64,000 nt of DNA, taken from positions 1 to 64,000 of the forward strand of contig CAJNYU010003048.1 of the NCBI GenBank assembly GCA_905331475.1, read 5' to 3'. The translations under genes were made by a program, and so were the position numbers. Shown here piece by piece: positions 1-12,595 of the stretch. The notes below the pieces were generated by a model, which ran no database searches, was not told the origin of the DNA, and worked only from the letters and a program-made list of their open reading frames with translations. Each line of letters starts with the position of its first letter. The stretch's first letter is position 1. The DNA is from Rotaria socialis (taxonomy: Eukaryota > Rotifera > Eurotatoria > Philodinida > Philodinidae).

Positions 1-2475
1 TCTGCCATTGTTAAATATACGAGCTAACAATTAATACTCAATTACAGACATAAGTGCAAATAGGCAATGATCTAATTATAGGTTTTGAAAATCAGGGTAG
101 ATTTTTCAGATGAATTATTTTGAATTATTTTAGTAAGCCGAAGGGATATATGTGAGTTCCACATTTTAGCCCCAAAGGGGCTGCGCTAACAAGCTTTATT
201 GGCATGTTCAGATCAATGGGAATTTAACATGATTATGATCTCCATCGATGAGGTCATTTGGTTACTGACGGTTTTATGAGTCATATGAGCTACGAGCTCA
301 CTTTCGTCAAATGAGAGAATTTTTTCGAAATTTTTTAACTCTCTTGTAAGCGAAAATGCAAGGTATTATAAAAAATCACCGATTGATCGCAAAAAAATAG
401 TTTAGCGTTAATGAATTCTATTGCTACTGCATCAATGAAATAGTTGCTGGGATTGGATCAAAAATTTACAAATTGAAGAACGATACAACCACAAACTTCC
501 AAATTCATAAAACAAAAGACTGCAAGCTTCTTTAACTAGAAGCTCAAAGAAGGTTTTAGCTTATAGCTGTCTACCAAAGGGAAAAAATGATCCGCATGAG
601 GTGACCTCATAATTGAAGACGACTTTTCTCCAGATTCGAAGAGAACTACAATTAAGTATTGTTAAATTGATAAAAACATAAAAATTAAGTTCTTTTGACT
701 TTTGGAAACCTTTTCCTCGTTAGGATTATAGTATTGCAGTCCTATTCAGCAACAGATGAAATCAAATGATATGCGGATAAAATGATCAACTCCCACACTA
801 TTCTTCTGTTCTTCAAATCGAAATATTTTGTAATTCTGACAAATTTTGAAAGTTTTCTGATCGAATTTAGCATCTAAATGCTCTCTGACATTTTCTAATT
901 TTCCTTCTGCGAGAATATCTCGAAAAATCTTTCTCCTACTTCCAAATTGGATGATTTCACCAATTAATTTTCATTACGAATTCGATAAACTTAAAATACT
1001 TTTTTCCCGTATTGCTTCTAAGACTGGCTGGTAATACTGTACATTCATAATGAACGACGACTGTACTTCTTCAAAAAAACATTAGTTTATGTTATTTTGT
1101 TCCCGCTTTTTCTCGTTTCTTAGTTCAACTATTTAGAGATGTAATTACTTTTATCTCTTCGTCATAAACATGAAGTTCAATATTTCAATATTTCCCACCT
1201 CTACTGTTATTGTAAGAGATATTAAACATACTATTTTTGCTGATTAATTGGTCTGATATATAATATCCAATTTTAAAACAATAGCTATCCATAGATTGTG
1301 AACGAGGAAGGGAAATACTCAGAAACTGTATTAAGAGTAAAGAGAACTTCGAAAACATGTTGAATTAGAGAAAAGTAAAGAAATTGCAAAAAGACAATTG
1401 TTTATATGCTGTATTGCATAATTTGTTTTTTGACTGTTGATATCATGATCAATTAAACATTGAACGCAATCGTATTGTTTAAATCAACTATTTTCATCTG
1501 AATAAATTTCTTTGTCTAATAGTATATTCAAAGGCAGTGACATAATTATGTTGAAACTAGTGAACTGTTGTAACTTAGATCTTTTTTTCGATATAATTAA
1601 GGGAAAAAGCTCTCTATTGAGACAACCAATATTCATTGTAAAGAGAATTATCAGTTATCCAATATGTTATAACTATTAACGGAGAGAGTTTGACTTATAT
1701 TAGTTTCTATATTTGAAGAATTAAATATAATAGTCAGCACATTTTTATAGATATAAAACGAAACTGATAAAGAAATTGAATGACACTATCTATGAAAATT
1801 AGTTTCATATTTGCAAGAAAACAGTGATGAGATCGAATCATCTCTCGCCATCTTCCAGCATTCAGATTACGAAAAACAAAAAGTACTTCGATAAAAATAC
1901 ATTCTAAAGACTTTTTCGAAATCATTTGTCCACTAGTACACTTACTGTACCGAAAGAACAAATCACAGCTCGTTTGTTGAATTCTTACTTCTGAAAGAGA
2001 AAATAATGTGATGATAAAAAGACAAATTACAGTGCATATTATGTGTTTGCGGATGCAAAATTAACAAGTTCATTTTGTTCGCTTAATATTAGATACGTTC
2101 TAATTTGCAAACATCAGTCTTATATAATTTTCACAAAAGAAAAAATAGCTAGAGTTCATCACTTGAAACTCTGATCGAATGGCTTTTTAATGCCTGCTTG
2201 GGTTAACTAGATTTAATTATTTAAGTTTGATTTTCTACAAAAATATAGAATTTAAATACGCTTGGGAGAGAGAGAGAGAACGATATGCTATATGTGTGAT
2301 TCTTTCTATAGAATAATCTTCCAGTATAGAAAAATCTTATGCAGAAGAATTTACCAAAAAAAGAATGATCTATTCAAAGAATTTTGCTCGAAACTTTCGA
2401 AATTATTTCATATACTAGCTATACTCAAGAGAGAAAGAGAGAGATTTCCTTTTATTCTTACTCTTTCTCTTCTAG
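1..2475. other. No gene recognised
   Basis: AT-rich sequence with no open reading frame that looks coding and no clear repeat structure. The 3' end probably holds the promoter and first exon of the NHL-repeat gene that follows, but I could not place a convincing signal-peptide exon. Confidence 0.5.
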
Positions 2476-3390
2476 TTAATATTCCTGCTAATGCTACATG
2501 GAAACAGAACGGAGTGACTATTGCTGGAGGCCATGGGGGAGGGGATGCCACTAATCAACTCTGGGGCCCTTATGGTCTCTTCGTTGATGATGATCAAACA
2601 GTGGTTATTGCTGATTTCGAGAATCATCGTATCATGCAATGGAAGAACGGTGATACAACGAATGGACAAGTTGTTGCTGGTGGTAAAGGCGAAGGAAATG
2701 GATTACATCAATTGAATGGTTCAACTGATGTATTAATTGATAAAGAGACGGATAGTCTCATTATTTTGTGATTGGGGGAATCGACGAGTTGTACGATGGC
2801 CTCGTCATAGTGGTACAACACAAGGTAAAATACTCATCGACAGCATCCAATGCCATGGATTAGCAATGGATGAGCAGAGATATGTCTACGTCTCTGATAT
2901 CGAAAAACATCAAGTAAGACGATATAAATTGGACGAGAAGAATGGCACTCTCGTAGCTGGTGGTAACGGTGAAGGTGATGATCTTAATCAACTCAACGAT
3001 CCGAGATATCTGTTTGTCAATCGACAACAGACTGTCTACGTGTCAGACAGCGAGAATAATCGTGTAATGAAATGGACTAAAGGTGCAACAGAAGGTATTG
3101 TAGTCGCTGGAGGACAAGACCAGGGGAGTGCTTTGACACAATTATATTGGCCTAATGGACTCTTCGTTGATACGTTGGATACACTCTATGTAGCTGACGA
3201 GGGGAATGATCGTGTAATGCGTTGGACTCAAGTAGGCAAGAAACAAGGCACTGTAATTGTGGGTGGAAACGGTTCAGGAGCAGGAGTAAATCAGTTCAAC
3301 GTCCCCGATGGTTTGTCTTTCGATCGACAGGGTAATCTCTATGTCGTCGATAATGAGAATAATCGTCTTCAACGATTTTCTATTGAATAA
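2476..3390 (+). CDS. NHL-repeat beta-propeller protein, frameshifted, 5' end uncertain
   Basis: Encodes tandem NHL repeats, which fold into a six-bladed beta-propeller used for protein or RNA binding. Repeated blades read like WPNGLFVD...LYVADEGNDRVMRW and ...VVAGGNGEG..LNQLN, ending at FSIE and a TAA at 3388-3390. A splice acceptor (pyrimidine tract then AG at 2474-2475) directly precedes the conserved opening NIPANATW, so the reading upstream to an ATG at 2262 is probably not protein and the real first exon is missing from this model. One frameshift breaks the gene: the four Ts at 2764-2767 put the 5' half into a stop at 2769-2771, while three Ts would join both halves within one blade (SLII then CDWGNRRVVRW). 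No other break is seen, so a base error in the assembly is as likely as a young pseudogene. Large NHL families are usual in bdelloids; the ligand is unknown. Confidence 0.75.
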
Positions 3391-3653
3391 GACTTGTGAG
3401 CGGTTTTTTCTTTGTTCATTTCTTTTTCTATACTTTGAACTAAATGAACAAAAAAAAAAGAAATTTTCTTTTACTCTTTCGCTTCAAAGAAAAGAAAAAA
3501 GCTAAAATATAAAATTACGTCAAATGTTCCTTTTCTTCTTCTTTTATTTATTTGTTAAATGAAAAGAAACGAATTTATTGGAACGAAAATTGTTTTTTTG
3601 CTTACCAGCTAATAGTTGCTCGCTCGACCAAGAACTACCTTGGTGGTGCATAG

Positions 3654-4709
3654 CATAGGCGGCGGAGCCATTAGGCTTGGAGAGGCTCAAGCCTCCCCTA
3701 AAAACCAATTGGGGAGGCTCACATATTTGAAAAGAATACAGATTTCGTCGTGATTTACTTAACTTACAATATATTAGGAAATCTACTTCATGAATATTGT
3801 AAATTATTGCATTTATAGTTAGCAAATCTCACTTCAACGGCTACGGCTCAGAGATGCTTCAGTGTTATAAATGGAATAAAGATATCTACGATCAATAATG
3901 ACACAACAACGCTTTAACCATGCCTTTATTTCTCATATTCATTAAGGGAAACTAGATCAGTTAGACATGGAGATCATTTGTCCTGAGTGTATTGCAAAAA
4001 ACTAGAGAAAAGACGTTACTGCGTATGAACAATAGTTTTTGTACTTATGATATGTTTGCTTTAGTTAAAGTTTAAGATTTTTTTATGCTTATGTTGATAA
4101 GGAAATAAAAATTTTGATAGTATAGTCTCTAGTCGAGAATCACCTAATGAATCTCCAGACAGTCCCTGTCGCGAGTTCTCGACGAGTTAAGAAAAATTTG
4201 AAAACTTTCTATCGAGGCTATCAAAAACCTACGTAAAAATTCGAAAGTATCTTAGAAAATTCGTAAGGGATTTCTAAAAAATGACTGGAAAGTGCTATAG
4301 AAATCTCGAGAAGTGAACAGAGAGTTTCTTGGAATTTCTAAGACACTATCCACTCAGTTTTTAGAAACCTTTTACAAATTTTCCAAGACACTTTCGGATT
4401 TTTACGTAGATTTTGATAGTCTCGATAGAAATTTTTCATATTTTTCTTAACTCCTCGGGAACTCATGACAGACCCTTCTAAAAAGTCCAAAATTGGTGGG
4501 GACTCTGGGGATGCGTTAGGTGATTCTTGACTAGGAACAGAATGATCGATTGTTCTGCAGCCATATAAATGAATCAATACAAAAACGTTTTCAATTAAAG
4601 TTGTGACAACGAATTTTAAAAGGCTATCTTCTCTCCAAATAGCGACTTTTTATCGTTCGTTGAAAAAAATTTGAGCCGCTCCCAAATTCAAAACGTTCCG
4701 CCGTCTATG
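3654..4709. mobile_element. hAT-like non-autonomous DNA element with 8-bp target duplication
   Basis: The two ends are inverted repeats: CATAGGCGGCGGAGC at the left and, read on the other strand, CATAGACGGCGGAACG at the right. The 8-bp word GTGCATAG flanks it exactly on both sides (3646-3653 and 4710-4717). An 8-bp duplication is typical of the hAT superfamily. No transposase reading frame is present in the 1056 bp. A separate foldback occupies 4129-4534 inside it. Superfamily assignment is inference from duplication length; the boundaries are seen directly. Confidence 0.8.
4129..4534. repeat. Long imperfect foldback (inverted repeat) nested in the hAT-like element
   Basis: The left arm from CTAGTCGAGAATCACCTAA (4129) pairs with the right arm that ends GGTGATTCTTGACTAG (4534). 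The arms are roughly 170-190 bp, imperfect, with small indels, and are separated by a short centre around 4290-4345. It would form a long hairpin in single-stranded DNA or RNA. It may be an independent foldback that inserted into the larger element or simply its core. Confidence 0.75.
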
Positions 4710-4717
4710 GTGCATAG

Positions 4718-5137
4718 AGAGCCAAGGCTCTTCACGTACAGACATAGATCTAACGTGTATAGAACATACAACAGATATAGATCTATATCCGACCTGTGCG
4801 TGCTATGGCACCAAGATAGGCTTGGCCAGTTTCACGCCGATGTATGGAAGGCCTTCTCCGTAGGGCGTAATATATATACGAAGGAACACTTACTTGTTTT
4901 GTATTACTAAAATAGAAAATAGAAAAGTAAAATTTAAACTAAAATGAAAATAGAAAATCAATTATTATCATCATATAAAAATTAAAATAATAATAGACAA
5001 ATGGAGGTAAAAAGCTGAGACAGCGAAAAAAAATTTAAAAACTAAAACTATAATACTTACCTGTAATATTGAACAATGGTAAGTGTGAATACAAGCTAAA
5101 ATAGTTAAAAAATAAAATATACATACAATATAATAAT

Positions 5138-5169
<32 letters not shown>

Positions 5170-6533
5170 AAGAAGAAGAAGAAGAAGAAAGAGAGGGAAT
5201 GATTTCTAACGCTAAAAGTCATTACTATTTATAGTCATTTTTGTTATTCGTGATAAATAGATAATTGGTAAGCAAGTAAGCAATCGAGATCAATTCATTT
5301 CATTTCTATTTGTAAAATTTAACATCCCGCTCACTACATACACACTGTTCTTTGATGGTTTTGATCGATTGCTATGTGATCGATCGTAAAAATCACAAGA
5401 ATTCCTAAGAATGACAAAAAAACAAATCTTGTAGTATTGACTATACCGCTAATTGATCTTTTATGTTGTTCTTTTTCCTCACCTTCACAAAATGAAAGAA
5501 GATAAACACTAATTCAACAACATCAAATGGTTATCGAAATCCATCACAATGGCAATTTTCAATTGTTTTTAGTGTCTTCTCTAACATCATTATATTATGG
5601 GACAATGAATGCATGAAAACAAAAAAAACAAGTCTTTCTTATAGTAAATTTTCTTTATTTTTTAGTTTGAATATTATTCTACTGTTTATTACTTATATTC
5701 ATGAATTAAACAACAACCGGTTATACATTTAAACGTTGAACAATCTTCATCTTCGTTAGATCACGATATGGATACAAAAAATTATTTGATAATGATCAAC
5801 AAGTCGAGTAAGTCTTAGTTTATACAATAAAGAATGTATTCTTGTTTTTTTCTTGTCTCGTTAAAATTTTAGATTTCTTCAATGTCGTATGATATTAAAT
5901 GAAAATGATCGAAAAAAATGTTTTATTAACATATATGCGACAAACAATTTCGTCTTGCATCACATGATAATGTTCAACATCATATTATAATAAATGGCTG
6001 AACGAGATTGATTGTTGTTCCCTCAATTGTAGGAAGGGTCATATGAAAAAAAATGCGCTTGTATGTTTGTGGCAGGTCAAAAAAACATCGGTTATCATTG
6101 ACGTTATTTCTAAGCTTCTAAGTTTTTTTTATGAAACTTTACTATAGGTTTTCGGGGTCGGGGAATCCGAACCTGAAGTCAGATTTTTAAAATCTCGAAA
6201 CGAATTTTCTAGGACGGGATATGTTTTAGAAGATATTTAGATTCTATTTAGTTTGATCATAGATAATCGAGGTCTCAGAAGTCGTACTTCATTTTGGCTA
6301 TGAGAGTTTTGTCTTTGATTTTCCTGGAAAAACAGTGTCTTGAAGATTTTTAAGATACGCTGATGATTTACCAGTTTCTAATGGGAATATTTCAGATCTA
6401 TTTCATTTGGAAAGTGTTCAGTATTGAAATGGGAATTTGTTTTCTGTATGATGATACTTGATGTTGAGAGTGGCGATTTTCGCTTCAATGCAGGTTCTCA
6501 AAAATGGTCACGGAGCGCTCTTTGTTAGAAATA
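4718..6533. other. No gene recognised; contains an AAG microsatellite
   Basis: No coding region is supported. Apart from the AAG tract at 5141-5190 I see only AT-rich unique sequence up to the target-site copy of the MULE element. Confidence 0.5.
5141..5190. repeat. (AAG)n microsatellite
   Basis: About 16 uninterrupted AAG units. On the minus strand this gives a meaningless poly-Phe reading frame. Confidence 0.95.
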
Positions 6534-6542
6534 GATTTAATG
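6534..6542. repeat. Target-site duplication of the MULE element, left copy
   Basis: GATTTAATG, repeated exactly at 10092-10100 on the far side of the element. Nine bases is the usual duplication length for Mutator-like elements. Confidence 0.85.
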
Positions 6543-6746
6543 GTAAACCGGAAAGCCGGTAACAAGAATTTCGAAATCTGAATTTCGACATTGCCGATTT
6601 TTCAGTAGAAATTCAAAAATTTTCGAAATTATATCGGAATTTCGACAACGTTGTCTAATTTCCATTATTGTCGAAATTCACAAGGAATTTCAACGCCAAT
6701 AATTTTCGCTGGTTATTTGATGGTCGAATTTCCACCGCAATTTCGA
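6543..6746 (+). repeat. MULE terminal inverted repeat, left
   Basis: Inverted match of 9888-10091, with scattered substitutions. Rich in AATTTCG/CGAAATT words, so it can also form many small hairpins. Confidence 0.85.
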
Positions 6747-7386
6747 GAACAACCATTTTTGCTTTGTGTTTCTTTGTCGAATTTCCACTAGAATTTTAAC
6801 TATATTCTACAAATGTACCTATGACATACTAGATGTAGTTGTATATAATTCGATATCAACTATTGACTAGGCACTACCAACTTGAATATTTGTTTAGTAA
6901 GTACATTTTTTTTCATTTTTCTCCTCTTTAACTCGCTTATGTTGCGCTCCAGGTAGTGCGATAGCACATTCGATTTTATATCTCTACAAATAACCGACTA
7001 ATGCTGCTATGTTTCCTTTCTTTCTGTGATTCTCGATCTTTCTATCTAGCACTTTTCTTTATTTCGATTACGACCGTCTTCTTTTTTTTTCTATTCATGC
7101 GTCTGTTATTATATATGCATTGGTCTTCGTCTCTATATACATATTGATATCTTATTCGTTTGCTTTATTAATAGTGGATATTAGTTGTGGTATGGTGTGT
7201 TAAGCTGTAGAAGAAAATATATTTATATCGTAGCACCCTTTCAAATAGTTGGGTGATTAAGTTTCTTATTCGATCAGACCTCTCGTTAATACTTATTTTA
7301 AATGATATCATTTTTTCAGATTCATTATTCTCTTACAGCAGCAACACACAACAGAATATACATATTCAGGTATTAATAAAAAAGAA

Positions 7387-9551
7387 ATGGTAGTCACTAC
7401 TCGTTCTGCAGCAAAACGTCACTATCAGTCAACTAATAGTTCTATCAATACAATTGCAAGTGAACCAGTGGCAGCGAAACGTGTTTGTGGAAAGAAAAAA
7501 CAAGATGAACAACCAACATCAGTATCCAACCTTATACCACCACCAAAATCACACACAACAACAGCTTCATTAACATCGTCAGTCATCAATGTATCATTAC
7601 CAACATCAACTGTTAAGAATAAATCATTGTTGGTAGTTTCACCATCTAATACTTCATTTCCATCTTCATCATTGTCTGACACATTATCTTCTATAACGGA
7701 ACAAGATAAGCCATCTGAAAATAATGATGAAAAAGAATTACAAGAAGAAACAAAATGGTCAGTTGTTGTAGATAAAATTGAATGGTGTAAAACTAGTCGT
7801 GGCAATGATCGTTTATGTATGGGTGGATACACCTATGATTTAATATCTTGTTCATTAAAAAATAACAGTAGTCGTTATCGTTGTTCGAAAAAAGATATTG
7901 GTTGTCGTTCCGTAGTTTACATATCTCTTGGTTCAAATACATTTAAAAATTCAAATAATGTAGAACATAATCATCCACCAAATCATAGTGATGTTAAGCG
8001 TCTATTGGTAATGCAAAAAATTAAAGAAAGAGTGACAACAGAACCAACATCTGTTATTCGTATAATCGAAGATGAATATGTGAAACACCATTTGACTGAT
8101 GATGATCGATAACGTTTTTTGTTCCCAGCAGCACAAGGTAGATGCCATTAAAAAGATGCAACATGCATATTAAGTAGTCTTTAAAAAAATTATGTTTAAC
8201 ATTGCATCCTTTTAGCTTCAAAATTTTACAAAATACGTTCAAAAATGTTACCACCTAATCCAAAATCACTTGATTTTGAAGTTCCAGATTCCTGTGCGAT
8301 GACACATAATGGAGAAAATTTTTTAATCTATGATTCAACACGTAAAATCTTTGGTGGACGATTAATGATATTTTCAACTAAAGTATTTATCGAAATGCTT
8401 TGTGAGCGTGAAGTTATTCTGATTGACGGAACTTTCAAAACACGTCCGATCATGTTTGCTCAAGTATATGTCATTATGGGTAAACATCTTGGAGAAGGTA
8501 TATTAACTTTTCATCGTTTCAATATGTTCAAATTTTAATCACCTTTTTTTCTTTAGTGATACCTTTCGTTTGGTGTCTTACGCCCAAGAAGACTCAACCA
8601 GCGTATGAAAAAATCTTCAATATTTTGAAAAAAAAGCAGATGAATATGGTGGTAAATTTGAACCGCAACAGGTTTATTTAGATTTTGAAGCTGCAGCAAT
8701 TAATGCTTTAGAAAATGTTGTAAGTAGTGATCTGAATAAAGCGATGGATATGCTTATTGGTTCAGTAGATTTGCATATCCAATCATTAGAATCTATGTTT
8801 TCAGTTTTCATTCTATCTTAGTTTCCTAACGTTGTTATACATGGTTGTTGGTATCATTTCACCCAAAGTATTTATCGAAATATACAGAAAATTGGATTAG
8901 CATCGATGTATGAAAAAAAGAAAGATGTTCAAACATGGTTAAGAAGCTTTATGGCACTTCCTTTGGTGAAACACAGTGCACTTGATGCTAGTGTAAAGTT
9001 GTTAATGGATAATCCACCAGCATCGAACAATCTATTAAATCAATTTATTGAATATTTTCAAAACCAATGGATTATACGTGTTCCATCAAAGTATTGGAAT
9101 ATAGGTCCAATTCATCTCCGCTGCAATAATGCAGTTGAAGGTATGGTATAAGTAAAAACTCAATTTTAAATTATTTTAAATTTTTATAATATCTTAGCGT
9201 ATAACAATCGACTTCAACATAGATTTGGCATGCATCCACAGCTATGGAACTTTATTCATGTTCTTAAAGGTGAAGAATCATTGGTGATGATGAGAACAAA
9301 ACAAATACGGAGCGGTAATTATCGTGAAAAAATGATCTTATTCTCAACCAATACTCAACGAGCAGGAAAAAAAAATTAAAAATTTAGCTCGTCTATATGA
9401 AATAGGAACAATCGGTTTGAAATAATACATAACAAGTTTATCTTTTTTTGTCGGTCAATCAGCATCAATAAAAACCAAAAAACAATCTTGTGTTCAAGAT
9501 TCTACAAGTGTCGCATCTAATACTGCTGATACTGCAGATGGTGGTAATTAA
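7387..9551 (+). pseudogene. FLYWCH-MULE transposase gene with several breaks
   Basis: The transposase of the surrounding element. The first 242 codons (7387-8112) hold a Ser/Thr-rich N-terminus and a FLYWCH zinc finger (Cys pair in YRCSKKDIGC, His pair in NVEHNH, about residues 130-195). The MULE catalytic core is then readable with three spliced introns (8498-8556, 8720-8821, 9141-9197): first Asp in ILIDGTF, second Asp in YLDFEAAA, the CxxH motif GCWYHF, and Glu in NNAVEAYNNRL. Breaks: a TAA at 8110-8112 just after the FLYWCH domain, a further stop in 8113-8244, a frameshift in the A-run near 9370, and a TAA in the C-terminal part near 9425. The catalytic triad survives, but no intact protein can be made as read. 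Confidence 0.85.
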
Positions 9552-9887
9552 AGATTTCTGGGACTTGAATGTATTTTGATTTATGTATTCATATTGTTTT
9601 TGTTAAGAAAACGTACGTTGTGATTAGACAATTTTCTCTAAATATGCTGTTTATTACAAATTTTTGTTTGTTCACTTCCATTCTTATAGGCCTATCTATA
9701 TATTCAAACTTTTTTTGTTATTTATTATTTTCTTTCATTATTTATTGGATGTTGTTGATAAAGAAATAAATTAATATATCTGAGAATGATATCTGATATC
9801 TATCAAATTATTTCTTTGTGGTCATCGGAAACAATAAAATCTAAAAGTCAATTGTCCACTGTAGCAGAATTTGCTGTATTCAAACGT

Positions 9888-10091
9888 CGAAATTCTGGTG
9901 GAAATTCGACCATCAAATAAGCAGCAAAAATGATTGTCGTTGCAATTCCTTGTGAATTTCGACAATATTGGAAATTAGACAACGTTGTCGAAATTCCGAT
10001 ATAATTTCGAAAATTTTTGAATTTCTACTGGAAAATCGTCAATGTCAAAATTCAGATTTCGAAATTCTTGTTGCCGGATTTCCAATAAACC
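9888..10091 (-). repeat. MULE terminal inverted repeat, right
   Basis: Inverted counterpart of 6543-6746, followed directly by the second GATTTAATG at 10092-10100. Confidence 0.85.
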
Positions 10092-10100
10092 GATTTAATG

Positions 10101-12229
10101 AATAAGTAAGTTCCATTTTCAAGTGAAGAGTTTGTACCTGAAGAATCGATTGTTTTTCTGAGTTTAACAAAACTGCAGTGGGCTGGAAATTGTGAAATAT
10201 GAGTACTGTGTGGTATGGGGGGTTAGGCAGAGTAGCAGCTGCTAGGCGTGAGTGGCCCCCCGTAGGGGCGCCGATGAATGGCTAGCTTCTGCTTTACTGA
10301 TGGAGTGAACGGTCAGAAGGAATATAGATGTGTAAATATACCTCGACTATCTAGATATAAGTGGTTTCAAAATTGCTCAAAATATCATCAAATTACAGTG
10401 TTACACTGAACTCAAGGATAAATTACCTTTAGGGGTCGCTGATAGGGGAACTGCATTCAATGGGAATCATACCTTGGTTGTTTTCGCTTTCATCGACTCA
10501 ATGGAAGGTTTAGCTCTCTCAAACCACTCAGGAGAATCATTATTTTCAAGAAGAGGTAGCTTTTTACAGTCTCTCGAAAGATTATTTTCATATAACTGTC
10601 TGATTTATATATTCATCATTTACTTATTTTGTAGCTTGCTCAAATAGGAATTTCGATCGCGAAAATTGAAATCTTTCTCCACAGGTTCGACACGACTTAC
10701 TTTATTTTGCTTTAAAGTTTTAAATTATAGCTAACTATTCACCAAACTGATTTTGTTTATGATTCATTCTTAAGTTGGAAAGGCTGGATGTGGCGTTGTA
10801 AAGTGCCAAGTTATACTTCCTTTCTCTTGTGATGCACAGTAAAATGGCCATAAGCATCGAAAGGGAACGGAGTTTAAAACTCTGTTTGATAAAAACTTTG
10901 GCGATATTTCTAACTGCATTTTTAAGCGGTCGTGGATTCTACGTCTTCTCTGATGATGAGGTTAAAATGATTCCCTGAAACATTAGACTCCAACTACGTA
11001 TTAGCTGTAGATCATGTCTACTTTGATAAACCACGATGGAAGTTGTAGTGTGGGTGTTCCTTAATGCGGCCACGCATGTCTGAAAATGTCAGGCTGATCG
11101 AAACATCTTAAGTGGTATCATTCTTGATAGGTTGGTGATTTAAGCCACATAGCTTACTATTCCTCTGTCTATGAAATTGGCAGCTCTGCTTGTATGTACT
11201 ATATGATTAGTATTAGCATGATATTGTATACATTGTACCAATTTTAGCGACCTGTTGGTCCTTAAATCACAGTGTTATCAGATGAATTTAGGACAGAAAT
11301 AAGAGTGAAAATTTGTATAAGATGCAGTAATCTAGCATCAATTTTTATGCCTGAGTCTAATGTCATATTCATTCTTTTTCAAATACTGGAGATTAGTGTT
11401 GTTGAAGCTTGGAAAGCAGTAAATTATATCGGAAGAGCACAACATATAGTCGAGGGTCAAGCGAGTCTAAGCGACGAGCGTTACTTGTATGTAACTTGTA
11501 AGATTTAACATACACGTTTTAATACAATCATCATCTTGAACATTGCGAAATGTAATATTAACAATGAGAAGTTTGATTTCAGCATCAAATCATTGTCAAG
11601 AAAAGGTAATCTTTTTATTTACAAGAATGCCTTTACACAACTATAATTTATAACTATATATTATTCAAATTCGTGTCACATCGTATATGCACTAACAACA
11701 TTTATAATCACGAATGATCCTGATCGTGATATATTATTTCCATCACAAAATTACAATTACTTCTTTTGTAAGTTTAATGATGAATTCTGTACCTCTTAAA
11801 TGCTCAAGTTTAACTTTTGAATAATTTCACTGAGAAAAGATAAATTTGATTTATTTTCTTTTATATTTATTTTTCTAGATATATTTTATATGTATACAAA
11901 AATTGCTCAATATTTATGACTTATTTTTCAATCTTTCTAACCGATAGAGCACCTCGAGTTCTATATGGAACCGCAGTGTTTTACTTGGAAACTGCTCCTG
12001 ACCGAATCACGACGATTGTTTATTGCGTTTAGCACATGGTTTTTGCAGTAATTCAGGTTTTTTGACTAAATAAAAGGACATTTTCGAAAAACTAATCTTT
12101 TGAATCGGATAGAGCTTTTCAAGATGTACTTGGAAACTGCGTGCGCCAATTGGAAACGTTTCCTGGCCGAATCGCGACAGGAAATAGTCGAATCCTGACC
12201 TAAAATATCCTACGTAATAAAATTATCTT
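10101..12229. other. No gene recognised; contains a diverged direct duplication
   Basis: No supported coding region. Around 11945-12035 and 12105-12180 a unit recurs in direct orientation, with the shared order GATAGAGC ... TTGGAAACTG ... CTGRCCGAATCRCGAC. A G-rich then C-rich stretch near 10217-10262 could pair as a small hairpin. Nothing else stands out. Confidence 0.45.
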
Positions 12230-12570
12230 TTACTTTATTTAGATTCGGTCGAACAATTGACTCAACCACGGTAAGTATAAGGTTTGAAATAAAATTATGC
12301 CTTGTTTTATTTGAAGTCATCGAACAACTTGTGCAACAAAGGTAAGTATAAAATTCAAAATAAAATTTTATGTTTTCTTTTATTTAGATATGATCAAAAG
12401 GTTGGTTCAACAACAAGCAAGTATTCAATTGTACATATGGTTATCTTTTATTTTATCTACATGTCGTCGTCGAACAGTTGGCTCAGAAATAAGTAAGTAA
12501 AAAATTTATAATAAAATGATTTTTTCTTTTATTTAGAATTAGTCGAGCAATTCATCGAACAGTAAGTATT
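12230..12570 (+). repeat. Five-unit tandem array of about 73 bp, each like a micro-exon with splice sites
   Basis: Units recur with the core TCGAACAA or a variant at 12249, 12320, about 12394, 12470 and 12543 (steps of 71-76 bp). Most copies carry a TTTATTTAG acceptor-like tract before a 25-30 nt core and a GTAAGTA donor-like word after it. The cores read alike as short Val/Ile-Glu-Gln-Leu peptides. Core lengths are not multiples of three and the copies have diverged, so whether it is transcribed and spliced is unknown. Confidence 0.6.
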
Positions 12571-12595
12571 TCTTAACCCTTCGGAAGGATATATG

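Larger units (their letters stand above)
6543..10091. mobile_element. Mutator-like (MULE) DNA transposon, near full length
   Basis: A 3.55-kb element bounded by an exact 9-bp duplication (GATTTAATG) and by long terminal inverted repeats. The left repeat is about 6543-6746 and the right about 9888-10091; they are highly similar, for example through GGAAAKCCGGYAACAAG and the run around ACAACGTTGTC. Between them lies one split gene with FLYWCH and MULE transposase domains on the plus strand. The exact duplication and closely matching ends suggest a fairly recent insertion, although the gene itself carries breaks. It was probably mobilised by an intact relative elsewhere. Confidence 0.88.

Noticed and set aside
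2262..2475. Open reading upstream of the NHL domain from ATG 2262
   Set aside because: Low-complexity and basic, without family resemblance; a clear splice acceptor at 2474-2475 suggests that it is intron.
4671..4910. 79-codon plus-strand frame
   Set aside because: It crosses the end of the hAT-like element and its target duplication; no domain.
4971..5222. 83-codon minus-strand frame with a poly-Phe run
   Set aside because: It is only the translation of the AAG microsatellite.
10940..10985. Possible C/D-box snoRNA (GATGATGAG ... CTGA)
   Set aside because: Boxes can be matched by chance in this composition and there is no terminal stem or guide match that I can show.
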